From the NCBI RefSeq assembly GCF_003255815.1, contig NC_037673.1:175528045-175592044 (forward strand): DNA of 64,000 nt, in the 5' to 3' direction. The DNA comes from Theropithecus gelada (Eukaryota > Chordata > Mammalia > Primates > Cercopithecidae). Of this stretch, positions 31,723 through 43,012 are shown piece after piece (within the stretch, counting starts at the first letter, position 1; every line of letters starts with the position of its first letter). Under the pieces are notes generated by a model. It was not told the origin of the DNA. It searched no databases and saw only the letters and a program-made list of their open reading frames with translations. Made by a program: the position numbers and the translations under genes.

Positions 31723-33517
31723 ACACATATTTAAATATCCAAGAGTGCATTTTTTTCAGTAATAACTAAAAAAAAAAAAAAAAAAAAATCTAAGGGAACC
31801 AACCGTAGACACTGTAAAGTAACCAGTCAGGTGAGGATGGTGATGAACCAGCCTGGGCCACCAGCTCCGCCCTCAGCCCAGCTGGGGACCCAGTGCAGGA
31901 GTGGAGAAGCCTCTGGGTGTGAAGAATTAAAATGAGACTGCGGGAAGAAAGGGCATTTCCGCCTACTGCAGAGGGGAGGTGGCTGCTAGGGTGGAGGGGC
32001 CTATTGGTTGTGGCCAAGGGTGCAGAGTCCGGTGTGAGCCCCATGGCCTCAGGTGAGCCATTGCCTCTCCCCCTGCGCACTGCCCCCCCCCTGCCAACTC
32101 CCAACTGCTACAGGACCTAGAACAGCACTCTGTGTGTCTTGCAGGTGGGAGGGTGGGATCAGGTCCTCTAGAGCGAAACCCAGGTAAGAGCTGGTGCGGG
32201 AGGATTGTGAGCTGGCCCCAGAGCTTCCCTTCCCTCCCCACACAGCCCTTGCCCTCACTGAGCACCAGCCAGCTATAGACAAAGGGGAAGGCTCTTGGAA
32301 GATGGCAGTCCTCAGGCTGCTGGATCAAGAAGGTCTGTGAGGGGCAGGGCCACTTGACTGGGGGCATCTCAGAGTGGCCATCAAGCCCAGACCATGGGGC
32401 TCACTTTAGGCTCTTTGCCCTGGGGCAAGCCCTTCTTCCAAATCCACCGGAAACATCCCGAGCTGCTGAAACTAGTCCCCCCCATACAGTGCTCAGCCTC
32501 AGACAAGGTAAATGATCCCCCAGGGGACACTGATGACCACCCACAGGTAAACAAACACAGGTGTCTAAACTTTTGGAAACAGATTGCCTAAGCAGGGAAT
32601 GTGCTTTCCAGTGGCCACAGACCCCACCACCCTCTTTTGTTCAGCATCTACCCTGACTCATTTGTGTTTCATACCTGGGCCCCTCTGGGGATTTGAATTT
32701 GCAAGTCCCACAGAGGCACAGTTTAAGGTTCCTCCTGCCTTTACTGATCTAATAATGGTTACAGTGTGATTTTGTGCACAGGGTCTGCCCTGGGACAAGC
32801 CACATGATCTCCATTTAGGGTAGAGCCGCTCCTTCTTCTTCAGAACACCATGCAGGGTGGGGTGGGAATGGAACCAGATAATGACGCTCACACATGTGAA
32901 GCACTGTCTCGCTCCACTTCGAGTTTTCTTTCAGTCGCTTGCTACCAAAGGGTCTCCTGCCAGAGCCCTGAGGAAAATGAATAGCTTCTGATTGAGCTCA
33001 GACAACCACATCAGAGCAAACCCCTCGGTGAGTCTGTTTATTTAATTGCCTGGTGATGACTGTGTGATTGATTATCCCCAGCCTGGTGAATCTGTGGGAC
33101 ATGCACTGGCTTCAATCAAATAGTCTCCAAAATTGATTTATGGACAAGACAGATGACACCAGGATGTTACCCTTCCCAGGATTTCACGTGCTCCCAAGGC
33201 CTCAGGAGAAGGGGTCACCAACTCAAATGTGGGTCACAAAAACAAGTGAAGTTAGAGGCTAGCACGTGTGAGGAAAATCACATGGCCCACTCAACATATC
33301 TTTGCATTATTGTAACAGACATGGGTAGAGAAACTTGGACTAGTAGAAATGAGAATCGCAGCATAAGAATCACTGACGGTGAATGGAGCTGTCAGGCCAG
33401 ATGCACGCCGCCATGGGGTGGGCAATCTCATGGGACAGTCAGGATTTTCAAGAGAGCAGAGAGGCTAACTTTTAAATGTAATCTTCCTTTTTTAAAAAAG
33501 TTGATTCTCTGAAAACA
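31723..33517. other. Unassigned sequence with a poly(A) run and an AT-rich motif block
   Basis: A pure A run of about 21 bases lies at 31768-31788; its source element is unclear. 31790-33000 is GC-rich and unassigned. 33030-33150 is AT-rich with TGATTGATTATCC and TTCAATCAAA, a candidate conserved non-coding block. Confidence 0.3.
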
Positions 33518-33752
33518 CACATACACACACACATATACACACACATCACACACACATACACACGCACACACACGTGCACACACATATCACACACATACAC
33601 ACGCACACACACGTGCACACACACACGCACACATATACACACACATACACACACACGCACACACACGCACACACACATATACACAGACACACACATGTAC
33701 ACAGACACACACATGTACACACACACATACACACACACACACGATGTTGGGG
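33518..33752. repeat. Compound CA/TG microsatellite, about 235 bp
   Basis: Almost pure ACACAC with regular TA, GC and GT interruptions. Sub-blocks such as ACGTGCACACAC, ACATATACACAC and AGACACACACATGTACAC recur, so larger units have duplicated. Alternating purine-pyrimidine sequence favours Z-DNA. Cysteine-rich open frames across it are artefacts. Confidence 0.97.
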
Positions 33753-34316
33753 ATTTCTCTCTCCAGCCATGATGGTGTGATTGGCACTACCCTTGTCCTT
33801 CTGCCTTTAATGGCTTTAAAAATGGGCAAAATACATAAAGCAAAATATGTTGCCAGGCATTGGACAAGAGCCAGCCCCTGAGAGAAGGAAGCACATTGGG
33901 GTAGCCCACGGACACCCAGACCCCCGGCCTGGGACAGTCACCTGACCACAGCAAGGAGGCCGAGCCCAGCAGGCCCAGCAGAGAGAGTGCAGGTACTGAG
34001 TTGAGGCAGAGGTTAGAGTTTTGGGCTGATGAAGCACCTGAAACTTAAAGAGGTGGGTGACACAGAGGAGGGAATTATGGAGAGAGAGTTCGTAGATTTC
34101 TGGCTGAGAGCTGGACGGCTTATGCGCAGGGGAAGACTGGCAGACCCAGCAGAGAGCAGTTGATGCACAGCTGGAAGCAGAACTGAGATACCGAAGTTCA
34201 CGCCCTGCTTGGAGACATGGGAGTTCTGGCCCAACCAGAGTGAAGAGCCATCTTTAAGACTTTCAGCCAAGCCACTATACAACCCACATTTTACTAATAA
34301 GGCCCACATTCTAGAG
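33753..34316. other. Unassigned sequence
   Basis: I see no recognisable repeat or exon. Confidence 0.3.
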
Positions 34317-34534
34317 AAGTGATTCTCAGTTTGGGGGTGGGCTGCCTTTTCCCCTCGTGACCATGTCTGGAGACATTCTTGACTGTCATCAGGGGAGTTG
34401 CTACTGCCTGCCGTCTCGTGGGTGCGGACCCAACATGAGGCTAACCATCCTGCATTGCACAAGACAGCCCCCACCACAAAGAATTTTCCAGCCCAAAAGG
34501 TCAATAGCATTGAGGTTAAGAAATCTCATCCTAG
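34317..34534 (+). mobile_element. MER5A-like hAT-Charlie DNA transposon fossil
   Basis: AGTGATTCTCAGTTTGGGGG near the start, ACCATGTCTGGAGACATTCT near 34361, CATCCTGCATTGCACAAGAC near 34446 and TTTTCCAGCCCAAAAGGTCA near 34483 follow MER5A consensus end to end. It is non-autonomous and non-coding. Confidence 0.9.
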
Positions 34535-34569
34535 AGTAAGTGCTACCCCAAACCCCTGTGGGAGCTGGT

Positions 34570-34942
34570 AGCCAGACTTCCAGATGGCCCCTCATAATGC
34601 TCACCTCCTTTTGTTCATACCCTTTTATAGACCTCCCTACCACAAAGAGGTCCAAGTGGGAGGAGCAGAGGCTTCTGGCCAGCAGTCAGCAATGAGCAGA
34701 GGCCTGCCAACAAGCACATGAGTAGGTCTGCAAGCACATTCTGCAGCCACAGTTGAGCCTTAGATGACTGCACCCCCAAACAACAGCTGGATGGCAACCT
34801 CCTTAGAGACTCTGAGTGAGAACCATTGAGCTAAGTCACACTCAGATTCCTGATCTTTGAAAATGATGTGACAACAAATGCTTTCGTTTTAAGGTGTTAT
34901 TTTGTGGGGTAATTTGTTACAGAGCAATAGATAACTAACACA
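34570..34942 (+). mobile_element. Old MLT1-like LTR, sense
   Basis: The 3' half is clear: TTTTAAGGTGTTATTTTGTG near 34889, GGGGTAATTTGTTACAGAGC near 34907 and AATAGATAACTAACACA, the usual terminus of older MLT1 LTRs. The 5' half is strongly diverged. Confidence 0.65.
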
Positions 34943-34949
34943 ACCCAGC

Positions 34950-36047
34950 CCTAGCAAAGCCTAAAACTAAACCTTGATAGGATCAGGGAGAGCCACCAGT
35001 AAATTAACTGCCAGAACAAAACTCAAAACTCTTTAAAGAAAGAAAACATAAACTAGATTCCTTCAAGTGTATGATCTACAATGACCAGCATAGAGTAAAA
35101 AATTACCAGACACACAAATAAACAAGTAATATGGCACAATGTTTTTAAATTTAAAAAAAGCACTTGATAGAAAAGATCGTGAGATGACCAAGACGTTGCA
35201 ATCAGCAGACAAGGATTTTAAAAGCTATATTAAAAATATTTTTAATAACTTAAAGAAAAACTTTATGAGTGAACAGTTGTGAAATTTCAGCAGAGAAATA
35301 GATGTTCTGTGAAGGAAACCAGTGAAAATTCTATAACTGAAAACAAAATATCAGAAATCAAAATTTTACTTAGTTAAATTAAACTAGACAGATTCATAAA
35401 AATTTCCACTCTGAAGAAAGAGACTAAACAATAATTGTTAAAACATTAACAGAATCTCAATGACCTGTGTGACAATGTTAAGCAGTCTAACATAAATGTA
35501 ATTCAAGTCTTACAAGAAAGCAAAGACAGAGAATGGAAAGGAAAAATATTTTGAAGAAATAATGATTAAAATTTTTCCAAATGTGGTAAAAACAAACGAC
35601 AACAACAAAAAACATCAACTTGCCAATCCAAGAAACTAAATGAACCCCCAAGCATGATAAATACAATGAAAACCACGAATAGGTATGTTATAGTCAAACT
35701 GCTGAAAACCAAAATAAAGAGAAAACTTTGAAAGCAGCCAGAGCAAAATGGCAAAATAAATGCAGGGGAACAATGACATGACACAAATGAAAACAGTCTT
35801 TTCATTAGAAATAACCAACCACAGAATGACATGGATGAAGAACGAAAAGAACTATAATCCAAGACTTTTATGTCCATCAAAAATATTCTTCAAAAGTGAG
35901 GATGAAATGAAGAGATTTTTGATTATTAAACATTGAAAGAATTAAAAGCCAGCAGACTTTCACCACCAGAAACTCTAAATAGAGTTCTTAAGCTGAAGAG
36001 AAATGACACCAGAGGAAACAGATTTACAGGAAGAAATGGTAAGTGCT

Positions 36048-36079
<32 letters not shown>

Positions 36080-38215
36080 CATGCAAATTTAAAACACTAG
36101 TTTTTTCCTTAATTTCCTTAGAAGATAAATGTCCATTTAAAGCAAATGTAATAGCATTATAAGGTGGGGTTTATAATATATATATAACTAAAATTATGAT
36201 AATAGTACAAAGGATGGGGAAGAAAATGAAGTTGTACTCTTATTAGTTTCTTAGATTTGTGAAGTGTGAATAGTAATGTATGAAATGAAGCAGTATTAAT
36301 TATAAGCAGACTGTGATAAGAACACATATTGTAATCCCTAAACTACTAAAATATAAAAATAAAAAATAATAGCTAAAATGCCAATGACAGAGATTTTCTA
36401 AAAGAATACAACAAGATATTCAGTTATTCCCAAAAAAGGCTATAAAAGAGGAAGAGGAGTACAAAGCACATGGGGTAAATATAAAACAAGTAAGCAGATA
36501 TTAGACTTAAAAACAGCTGCACCAATAATTTAGTATAAATGAGCTAAATACTAATAAAAATCAGTAATTGTCAGAATAGATTTTTTAAAGCAATGCCTGA
36601 CTGTATGAGTATAAAATACAAAGACACAGATAGGTTGAAAGTAAACAGATGGAAAAAGATATAGCATGAAAATGGTTAAAATAAGAAACATGGTGTGGTT
36701 GTATTATAAGAAGACAAAGTAGGCATTAAGACAAAATGTATTTCTTCAAATAAAGAAGGACACTTGATAGTGACAAAATGGTTAATCCAACAGAAAGTTA
36801 TAAAAATCCTAACTTTGCACCTAATAATTGTTTCAAAATTCATAAAGCAAAAATTGATTAAAAGAAAGAGAAAAATAGGCTGGGCATGGTGGCTCACCCC
36901 TGTAATCCCACCACTTTGGGAGGCTGAGGTGGGCAGATCATAAGGTCAGGAGATCGAGACCATCCTGGCTAACATGGTGAAACACTGTCTCTACTAAAAA
37001 TACAAAAAATTAACCGGGTGTCATGGCGGGTGCCTGTAGTCCCAGCTACTCAGGAGGCTAAGGCAGGAGAATGGCATGAACCCAGGAGGCAGAGTTTGCA
37101 GTGAGCCGAGATCATGCCACTGCACTCCAGCCTGGGTGACAGAGAGAGAGACTCCATCTCAAAAAAAAAAAAAAAAGAAAGAAAGAAAGAAAGAGAAAAA
37201 TAGACAATTCACCAATCATAACCGGAGATTTTAACACCTCCATCTCGGTAATTATAGAACAAAGAGATAAAAAGTCAGACAGGATATAAAACATTGGAAC
37301 AACACTATCAACAAACTTGATCTAATTAACATTTTCAGAATATCTCACTATACAACTTCAAAATACACATTTTTTTCAAGTGCATATGGAATGTTCACCA
37401 AAATTAACCATATTCTGCACCATAAAATGTCTCAATAAATTTCAAAACATTAAAATCTTACAGAGTGTTTCCTGGTCACAATAAAATTAAGTTACAAATC
37501 AATAACAATAATATATCTAAAAAATTCCTCCAAAGTTTTGGAAAATAAACAATATACTTCTAAATAACTCAGATGGCAAGAAAACAGCAGATCAATTAGA
37601 AAATATTTTAACTGAATGATAATGAAAACCAAGAAAACCACAAATTTTATGGAATACAGTTAAAGCAGTTTCTAGAAAGAAATGTATAACTCTAAACGTT
37701 CAGAATAGGGAAAAAGTAAAAATTAACAATTAATAGTTTAAGTGTACATGTTAGCAACCTAAAAAGAAAGAACATATTAAACCTACAGTAAATAGAAGGA
37801 AAGAAATAATAAAGAGCCCAAATCAGTGAACTACAAAACAAGCCAATAAGAGAGAAAAATAACAAAACCAAAAGATACCTCTTTGAAAAATTAATTAAAT
37901 TGAAAAATCCCAGTAAGACTGATCAAGAAAAAGAACACAAATTACAAAATAACTTTCTGTATGACAAACAAAAACTCTATGTATTTATGTTGTACAACAT
38001 GACGTTTTGATATATGTATACTCAAAATATCTGAAATGGAAGATAAGCTATCACTACAGATCCTACAGATACCAAAAGAAAAACTACTAAATACTATGAA
38101 CAACTTTATGGCAGTAAACTCAACAATTTAGATGAAATGGACAAATTCCCTAAAAAACACAAGTTACCAAAAGTGACTCAAGAAAAAATAGAAAAAATGA
38201 ATAGCCCTACTTTTC
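34950..38215 (+). mobile_element. L1M element: 5' region and start of ORF2, sense
   Basis: Word order follows old L1 closely: AATTACCAGACACACAAATA near 35102, TAGTCAAACTGCTGAAAACC near 35690 with GCAGCCAGAGCAAAATGGC, then ACAGATAGGTTGAAAGTAAA near 36627 and ATAGCATGAAAATGG. The endonuclease part of ORF2 starts near 36770 and resumes after the Alu at GACAATTCACCAATCATAAC. The reverse transcriptase start is near 38090 (ATACTATGAACAACTTTATG). Stops in every frame; no functional protein. An A run lies at 36048-36074. The element continues at 38505 and 39955. Confidence 0.88.
36878..37189 (+). mobile_element. Alu SINE, sense, inside L1 ORF2
   Basis: GGCTGGGCATGGTGGCTCAC start, both monomers, A-tail grading into GAAA units. 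The duplication GAAAGAGAAAAATAG lies at 36864-36878 and about 37190-37204. Confidence 0.97.
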
Positions 38216-38504
38216 AGTATACTATTGCTTCATAACCAGTCCCAAAGCTTAGTAACTTAACAATTATTTTGTTGTTGCTAAGTTAACTGACCTCAGCTGG
38301 GTGGTTCTTCTTTAAATGGTGTTGTCTGGGATGACTCACTCTGGTGTTTTCAACTGGCAGCTGGGCCAAACTGGAAAGTTCAAGAAGGCATTAGTCACAT
38401 GTCTGGTACCTCAGTGCTCCTCCACATGATCTCCCCATGGGACCTTCCTCATAGCATGGTGGTCTCAGAGCCATCAGATGTTTTACATCATTTCTGGCTT
38501 CAAG
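38216..38504 (-). mobile_element. Ancient LTR-like repeat, antisense, inserted in L1
   Basis: TACTATTGCTTCATAACCAG, GACCTCAGCTGGGTGGTTCT near 38290, TGTCTGGTACCTCAGTGCTC near 38401 and CATAGCATGGTGG near 38451 follow an old antisense LTR-like family, probably that of 4045-4412. L1 sequence resumes immediately after it. Confidence 0.55.
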
Positions 38505-38775
38505 AGAGAAAGCTAAAATTCTAAAATTTATATGCAAATGCACAGTACTTAAAATATCAAAACAAACTTGAAAAAGAATAACAAAGTTGGAAGACTCCCA
38601 GTATCTAATTTTCAAGACTTACTATAAAGCTATGGTAATCCAAATTAGAATCATTGTAGCAAAAAGATAGACACATAGATCAACAGGAAAAAATAGAGCC
38701 CAGAAATAGACCCAAACATAGACCATTAATTGATTTTCCACAAAAGTGCTCAGGCAATCTAATGGGGAAAATGTA
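38505..38775 (+). mobile_element. L1 ORF2 fragment, sense (continues 34950-38215)
   Basis: CTATAAAGCTATGGTAATCC near 38622, AGACACATAGATCAACAGG near 38669 and TTGATTTTCCACAAAAGTGC near 38731 are the ORF2 region expected further downstream. A deletion separates it from the preceding part. Confidence 0.85.
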
Positions 38776-39954
38776 TTCTTTCTCTATTGCTGCATAACAC
38801 ATTAGCACAAATTTAGCAGAATAAAACAACACTGATTTCTTATTTCACATATAATTATATATTTAACATATTTCTATAGGTCAGAAGCCTTTGCATTGTG
38901 TAAGTGAGTTCTCAGCTTAGGGTCTCAAAAGGCTAAAACCAAGCTGTCAGCCTGCATGTGCTCTCATATGGAACTTGGACTCCTCTTCCAAGCAAGTTCC
39001 TTTGGTCGTAGGATTGAAGCCCTCAGTTCCTGGAGACCGCTCCCTATTCCCTGCCATGTGGCCCTCTCCATGACAAGCTCTCTCACTTTGAACTTTTTTG
39101 ACTTCTTTTAAGGTCAGGCCAAGAAAGGATAATCTTCCTTCTGACTAACCCAAAGTCAACTGATAAAAGACCTTAATTCCCATTCCAGCTTCTAGAGCCT
39201 GCCTGATTTCCTTGACTCATGGCCCCTTCCTCCGTTTTCAAAATCAGCAGCAGTAGGCCGAATTCCTAGCACATTACATCATCTGACCTTCTCTTCTGTC
39301 TCTCTCTTCCACATTTGAGGACCCTTGTGATTACATTGAAGCCACCCAGATAGTCTAGGATAATATCCCTATCTTAAAGTCAGCTTGAGGTAGGAGGCAG
39401 GACCTGACTCCAGACCAGATAGAAGACTGGCTGAAACAGGGACGAGGCCCCGAAAGCACCTCTCTATAAGGCATGCCCACCAGCACCATGACAATTTACC
39501 ACTGCATGGCAACTCCTGGAAGTTACCACCTTTTTTTTTTTAAAGAAATTTCTGAATAACTCAACTCTTAATTTGTGTGTAATTAAAACTAGGTGTAAAC
39601 ATGACGACAGAACTGCCCCTGAGCTGCTACTCTGGGCAAACCACTTGTGGGTTAACCCTGTTCTGCAAGGAGCAGTGCGTCTGCTGCTGCTGTACACTAC
39701 CGCGTCAATAAAAGTCGCTGTGTAACACCACCAGCTCACCCTCGAATTCCTTCCTGGAGGAAGCCAAGAACCTTCCCAGGCTAAGCCCCAATCTGGGGGC
39801 TCGTCTGCCCTGTATCAAGCTGAGCAGAAACCCTAATTCTGTCTGCTACCTTGACTTGTTTCTAACTTGTACCATGATATTCAAGGTTCCAGGGACTTTG
39901 TGGAGCCATTTCTCTGCCTACCCTAGGAGACATCTTAGAATTTTTCCTACCACA
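38776..39954 (-). mobile_element. MLT1-type MaLR sequence, antisense, with nested ERV1 LTR
   Basis: Landmarks are TCTCTATTGCTGCATAACAC, CCAGCTTCTAGAGCCTGCCT near 39186, GACTCATGGCCCCTTCCTCC near 39213, CCTTGTGATTACATTGAAGC near 39325, and after the nested LTR TTCAAGGTTCCAGGGACTTT ending in CCTACCACA near 39954. The 38780-39110 part resembles a second MLT1 subtype, so two fused copies are possible. Confidence 0.8.
39386..39817 (+). mobile_element. ERV1-type solo LTR, 432 bp
   Basis: Begins TGAGGTAGG and ends CTGTATCA, with TG...CA ends and a 4-bp duplication AGCT on each side (39382-39385, 39818-39821), as for gammaretrovirus-like ERV1. Inside, CATGCCCACCAGCACCATGA near 39473 and GCATGGCAACTCCTGGAAGT near 39504 are typical of this LTR class. 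AATAAA is at 39707-39712. No internal retroviral sequence remains, consistent with LTR-LTR recombination. Exact subfamily not named. Confidence 0.82.
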
Positions 39955-40062
39955 GAATAAGGGTAACATTTTAAACAAATGATGTTAAATCATCTGTATA
40001 GAGAAAAAGTAAAACTCAATTCTTACCTCACACAAAAATTAATTAAATTAATAATAGATGTA

Positions 40063-40367
40063 GGCTGGGCGCAGTGGCTCACATCTGTAATCCCAGCACT
40101 TTGGAAGGCCGACGTGTGCAGATCACAAGGTCAGGAGTTCGAGACCATCCTGGCTAAGATGGTGAAACACCATCTCTACTAAAAAAAAAAAAAATACAAA
40201 AAATTAGCCAGGCATGGTGGCAGGCACCTGTAGTCCCAGCTACTCGGGAGGCTGAGGCAGGAGAATGGCATGAACCCAGAAGGCAGAGTTTGCAGTGAGC
40301 TAAGATAACGCCACTGCACTCCAGCCTGGGTGACAGAGTGAGACTCTGCCTCAAAAATAATAATAAT
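40063..40367 (+). mobile_element. Alu SINE, sense, inside L1
   Basis: GGCTGGGCGCAGTGGCTCAC start, A14 middle linker, tail of AAT units. AATAATAGATGTA lies at 40050-40062 and 40368-40380 as the target-site duplication. Confidence 0.97.
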
Positions 40368-40532
40368 AATAATAGATGTAAATGTAAACACTGTATAATA
40401 TAAACATCAAAACTAAAGCTATAAAAAGATATACAAATGACCAATAAGAACATTAAAAGATGTTCAACATCATTAGTTATTAGCAAAATGCAAATCAAAA
40501 TCACAAGATACCACTTCCCAGCCACTAAAATA

Positions 40533-40617
40533 GCTACAATTAAGAGAGAGAGAGAGCAAGAGAAAGAAAGGGAGGGAGGAAGGAAGGGGAGAAGGAAGGA
40601 AGGAAAGACAGAAAGAG
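40533..40617. repeat. GA/GGAA-rich microsatellite
   Basis: AGAGAGAGAG followed by GGAA/GGGA/GAAG words within L1 sequence; purine only on the plus strand. Confidence 0.9.
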
Positions 40618-41017
40618 TTGGTGAGGACGTGAAGAAATTGGGACCCTCATGACCTTGCTGGTGAGAATGTAAAACGGTGCAGCCACTGTGGAAAACAATA
40701 TGGTGGCTTGTCAGGTAAACATAGAGTTGCCATATGACCCAGCAATTTCATTCCTAGGAATATGCCAAAGAAAATTGAAAACATGTCAAACAAAAACTTG
40801 TACACACATTTCAGAGCAGCGTTATTCATAATAATCAAAAAATAGAAACAATCCAAATGGCCATCAACTGATGACAATATATGGTACATCCACACAATGG
40901 AATGTTATTTCATCATAAAAATGAATGATGAACTTTTATATGCTTCAACATGATAAACTGTGAAAATGTGTTTAAGAAGCCAGATATAAAAGGCCACATA
41001 TAGAATGATTCCATGTA

Positions 41018-41326
41018 GGCTGGGTGTGGTGGCTCACGCCTATAATCCCAGCACTTTGGGAGTCCGAGGTGGGTGGATCACGAGGTCAGGAGATCCAGAC
41101 CATCCTGGCTAACATGGTGAAACTCCATCTCTACTAAAAATACAAAAAATTAGACGAGCGTGGTGCGGGCACCTGTGGTCCCAGCTACTCTGGAGGCTGA
41201 GGCAGGAGAATGGCATGAACCCGGGAGGTGGAACTTGCAGTGAGCCGAGATCGAGCCACTGCACTCCAGCCTGGGCGACAGAGCGAGACTCCGTCTAAAA
41301 AAAAAAAAAGAAAGAAAAAGAAAAGA
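41018..41326 (+). mobile_element. Alu SINE, sense
   Basis: GGCTGGGTGTGGTGGCTCAC start, both monomers, tail of 13 A then GAAA/GAAAAA words. It sits exactly where the L1 sequence switches orientation. Confidence 0.96.
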
Positions 41327-41447
41327 AACCCTGTGCTTATTGGTAGTCAGTCCTGATGTCCCTCTCCCCAACTTCTGGCAACCACTCATCTACTTTCTGT
41401 CCCTGTGGAGCTGCCTATTCTGTACATTTCATACACATGGAATTATT
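41327..41447 (-). mobile_element. L1 3' UTR piece, inverted
   Basis: CTTCTGGCAACCACTCATCT near 41372 and TGCCTATTCTGTACATTTCA near 41412 are the antisense of the L1 3' UTR that should follow 41017. The junction word GATTCCATGTA at 41007-41017 reappears reversed near the end of this piece. Confidence 0.75.
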
Positions 41448-41513
41448 CTTTTTTTTTTTTTGGTGGAGTCTTGCTCTGTCACCCAGGCTGGAGTGCAGTG
41501 GTGTGATCTCAGC
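41448..41513 (-). mobile_element. Alu fragment, antisense, 66 bp
   Basis: T run, then GGTGGAGTCTTGCTCTGTCA and GGAGTGCAGTGGTGTGATCT; the Alu stops after about 50 bp of its 3' end. Confidence 0.88.
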
Positions 41514-42608
41514 CACCAAAATTCCATTTTTCTCATTACAAAAAATTTACTGAATTATTGTTTTGAATTCTGTCAATTAAAAAAGTGAAACTACAAAACT
41601 TCTAGAAGAAAACTTAGGTGGAAATCTTCATGACTTTGGGATAACTAAAGATTTCTTAAGATACAAAAAAGTACTCTGCCACCATAACATTTTTAAAACT
41701 GATACTGATTTCTAAAAATTAAAAACTTAGGATTTCCAAAAGTCATCATTAATAAAATAATATGAAAGGAAAGATAGTTGCAATACATATATCTGAGAAA
41801 GGTCTTGCATCCAGAATATACACAAAACTTCTACAACTCAACAGTAAGAACACAAACAACTCAATTTTTTTAATGGGCAAAATATTTGAACAGACATTCC
41901 ATGAAAAAAGATACATGAATGGCCAATGAGGACATGAAAAGATGTTCAACATATTTATCAGTGAAATTCATTTTAAAACAATGAAGAATTATCACTAAAT
42001 ACCCACCAGGATGGCTAAAATTTAAAAACCTGAAAATACCAAATATTGGAGGGGATATACAGCAATTGGTACTGTCGCACAATGCTGATAAGAGTGGAAA
42101 ATGGTGCAAACACTTCAAGAAACAGTTTGGCAATTTCTTAAGAAATTGAACACACACCTTCCCTATGAGCCAGCAATCTACCCCTAGGTATTTAACCAAG
42201 GAAAATGAAAGCGTATGTTCATAAAGATACATGCACAAGAATTTTCATACCAGCTTTAGTCATAATAGCCAAAAACTGGAAATAATACAAATGTCTATCA
42301 TCAGCTAAGCAGATAAATTTTGGCATTTTTATACAGTGGAATAATAATTAGCAATAAAAAAATGAGGCATGCAACCCAGATGACAGACATTATGTTGAAT
42401 GACAGAAGCCAGGCACAAAGAGTACTCTGGGGTCCATTTCCATGACATTCTGAGCCGGGGGGCACTGAGCTGGAGTGGTAGATGTCCCGGGAATCAGTTC
42501 TGCTCCAGGGAGGAGAATAGACTGGGAACTGGCACAGGTAGCTTTCTGGATGAGGGAGGTTTCTTTATCTTGATTGAAGTGGTGGTTACGTAAGCGTGTA
42601 TGTATATA

Positions 42609-42652
42609 GTGTGTGTGTGTGTGCGTGTGTGTGTGTGTGTGTATATATATAC
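42609..42652. repeat. (TG)n(TA)n microsatellite
   Basis: TG units then TATATATATA, directly abutting a solo LTR; similar TA/TG sequence resumes at 43013-43058 on the other side. Confidence 0.95.
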
Positions 42653-43012
42653 ACATATGGTTTGACTATGTCCCCACCCAAATTTCAACTTGAATTGTAT
42701 CTCCCAGAATTCCCACGTGTTGTGGGAGGGACCTGGAGGGAGGAATGTGAATCATGGGGGCTGGTCTTTCCTGTGCTATTCTTGTGATAGTGAATAAGCC
42801 TCATGAGAGCTGATGGGTTTATCAGGGATTTCTGCTTTCTGCTTCTTCCTCATTTTGTCTTGCCGCCACGATGTGATGTAAGAAGTACCTTTCACCTCCC
42901 CCCATGATTCTGAGGCCTCCCCAGGCATGTGGAACTATAAGTCCAATTAAACTTCTTTTACTTTCCAGTCTCAGGTATGTCTTTATTAGCAGCATGAAAA
43001 CAGACTAATACA
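42653..43012 (+). mobile_element. MST-type MaLR solo LTR, sense
   Basis: CATATGGTTTGACTATGTCC start, CACGTGTTGTGGGAGGGACC near 42714, GTGAATAAGCCTCATGAGAG near 42790, CCAATTAAACTTCTTTTACT near 42943 and GAAAACAGACTAATACA end. The first bases deviate from TGATATGG and no clean 5-bp duplication is seen because the flanks are microsatellite. Confidence 0.9.

Larger units (their letters stand above)
39955..41017 (+). mobile_element. L1 ORF2 3' part and 3' UTR start, sense, with an Alu
   Basis: CTTACCTCACACAAAAATTA near 40023, then after the Alu AAAAGATGTTCAACATCATT near 40455, GGTGAGAATGTAAAACGGTG near 40660, CATATGACCCAGCAATTTCA near 40731 and GGTACATCCACACAATGGAA near 40882. A GA/GGAA tract (40533-40617) interrupts it. 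No intact frame. Confidence 0.9.

Noticed and set aside
33472..33829. Cysteine/valine-rich open frames on the minus strand
   Set aside because: Direct translation of a CA/TG microsatellite.
34950..38215. Possible intact L1 protein
   Set aside because: ORF2-like words are present but stops occur in every frame and long parts are deleted.
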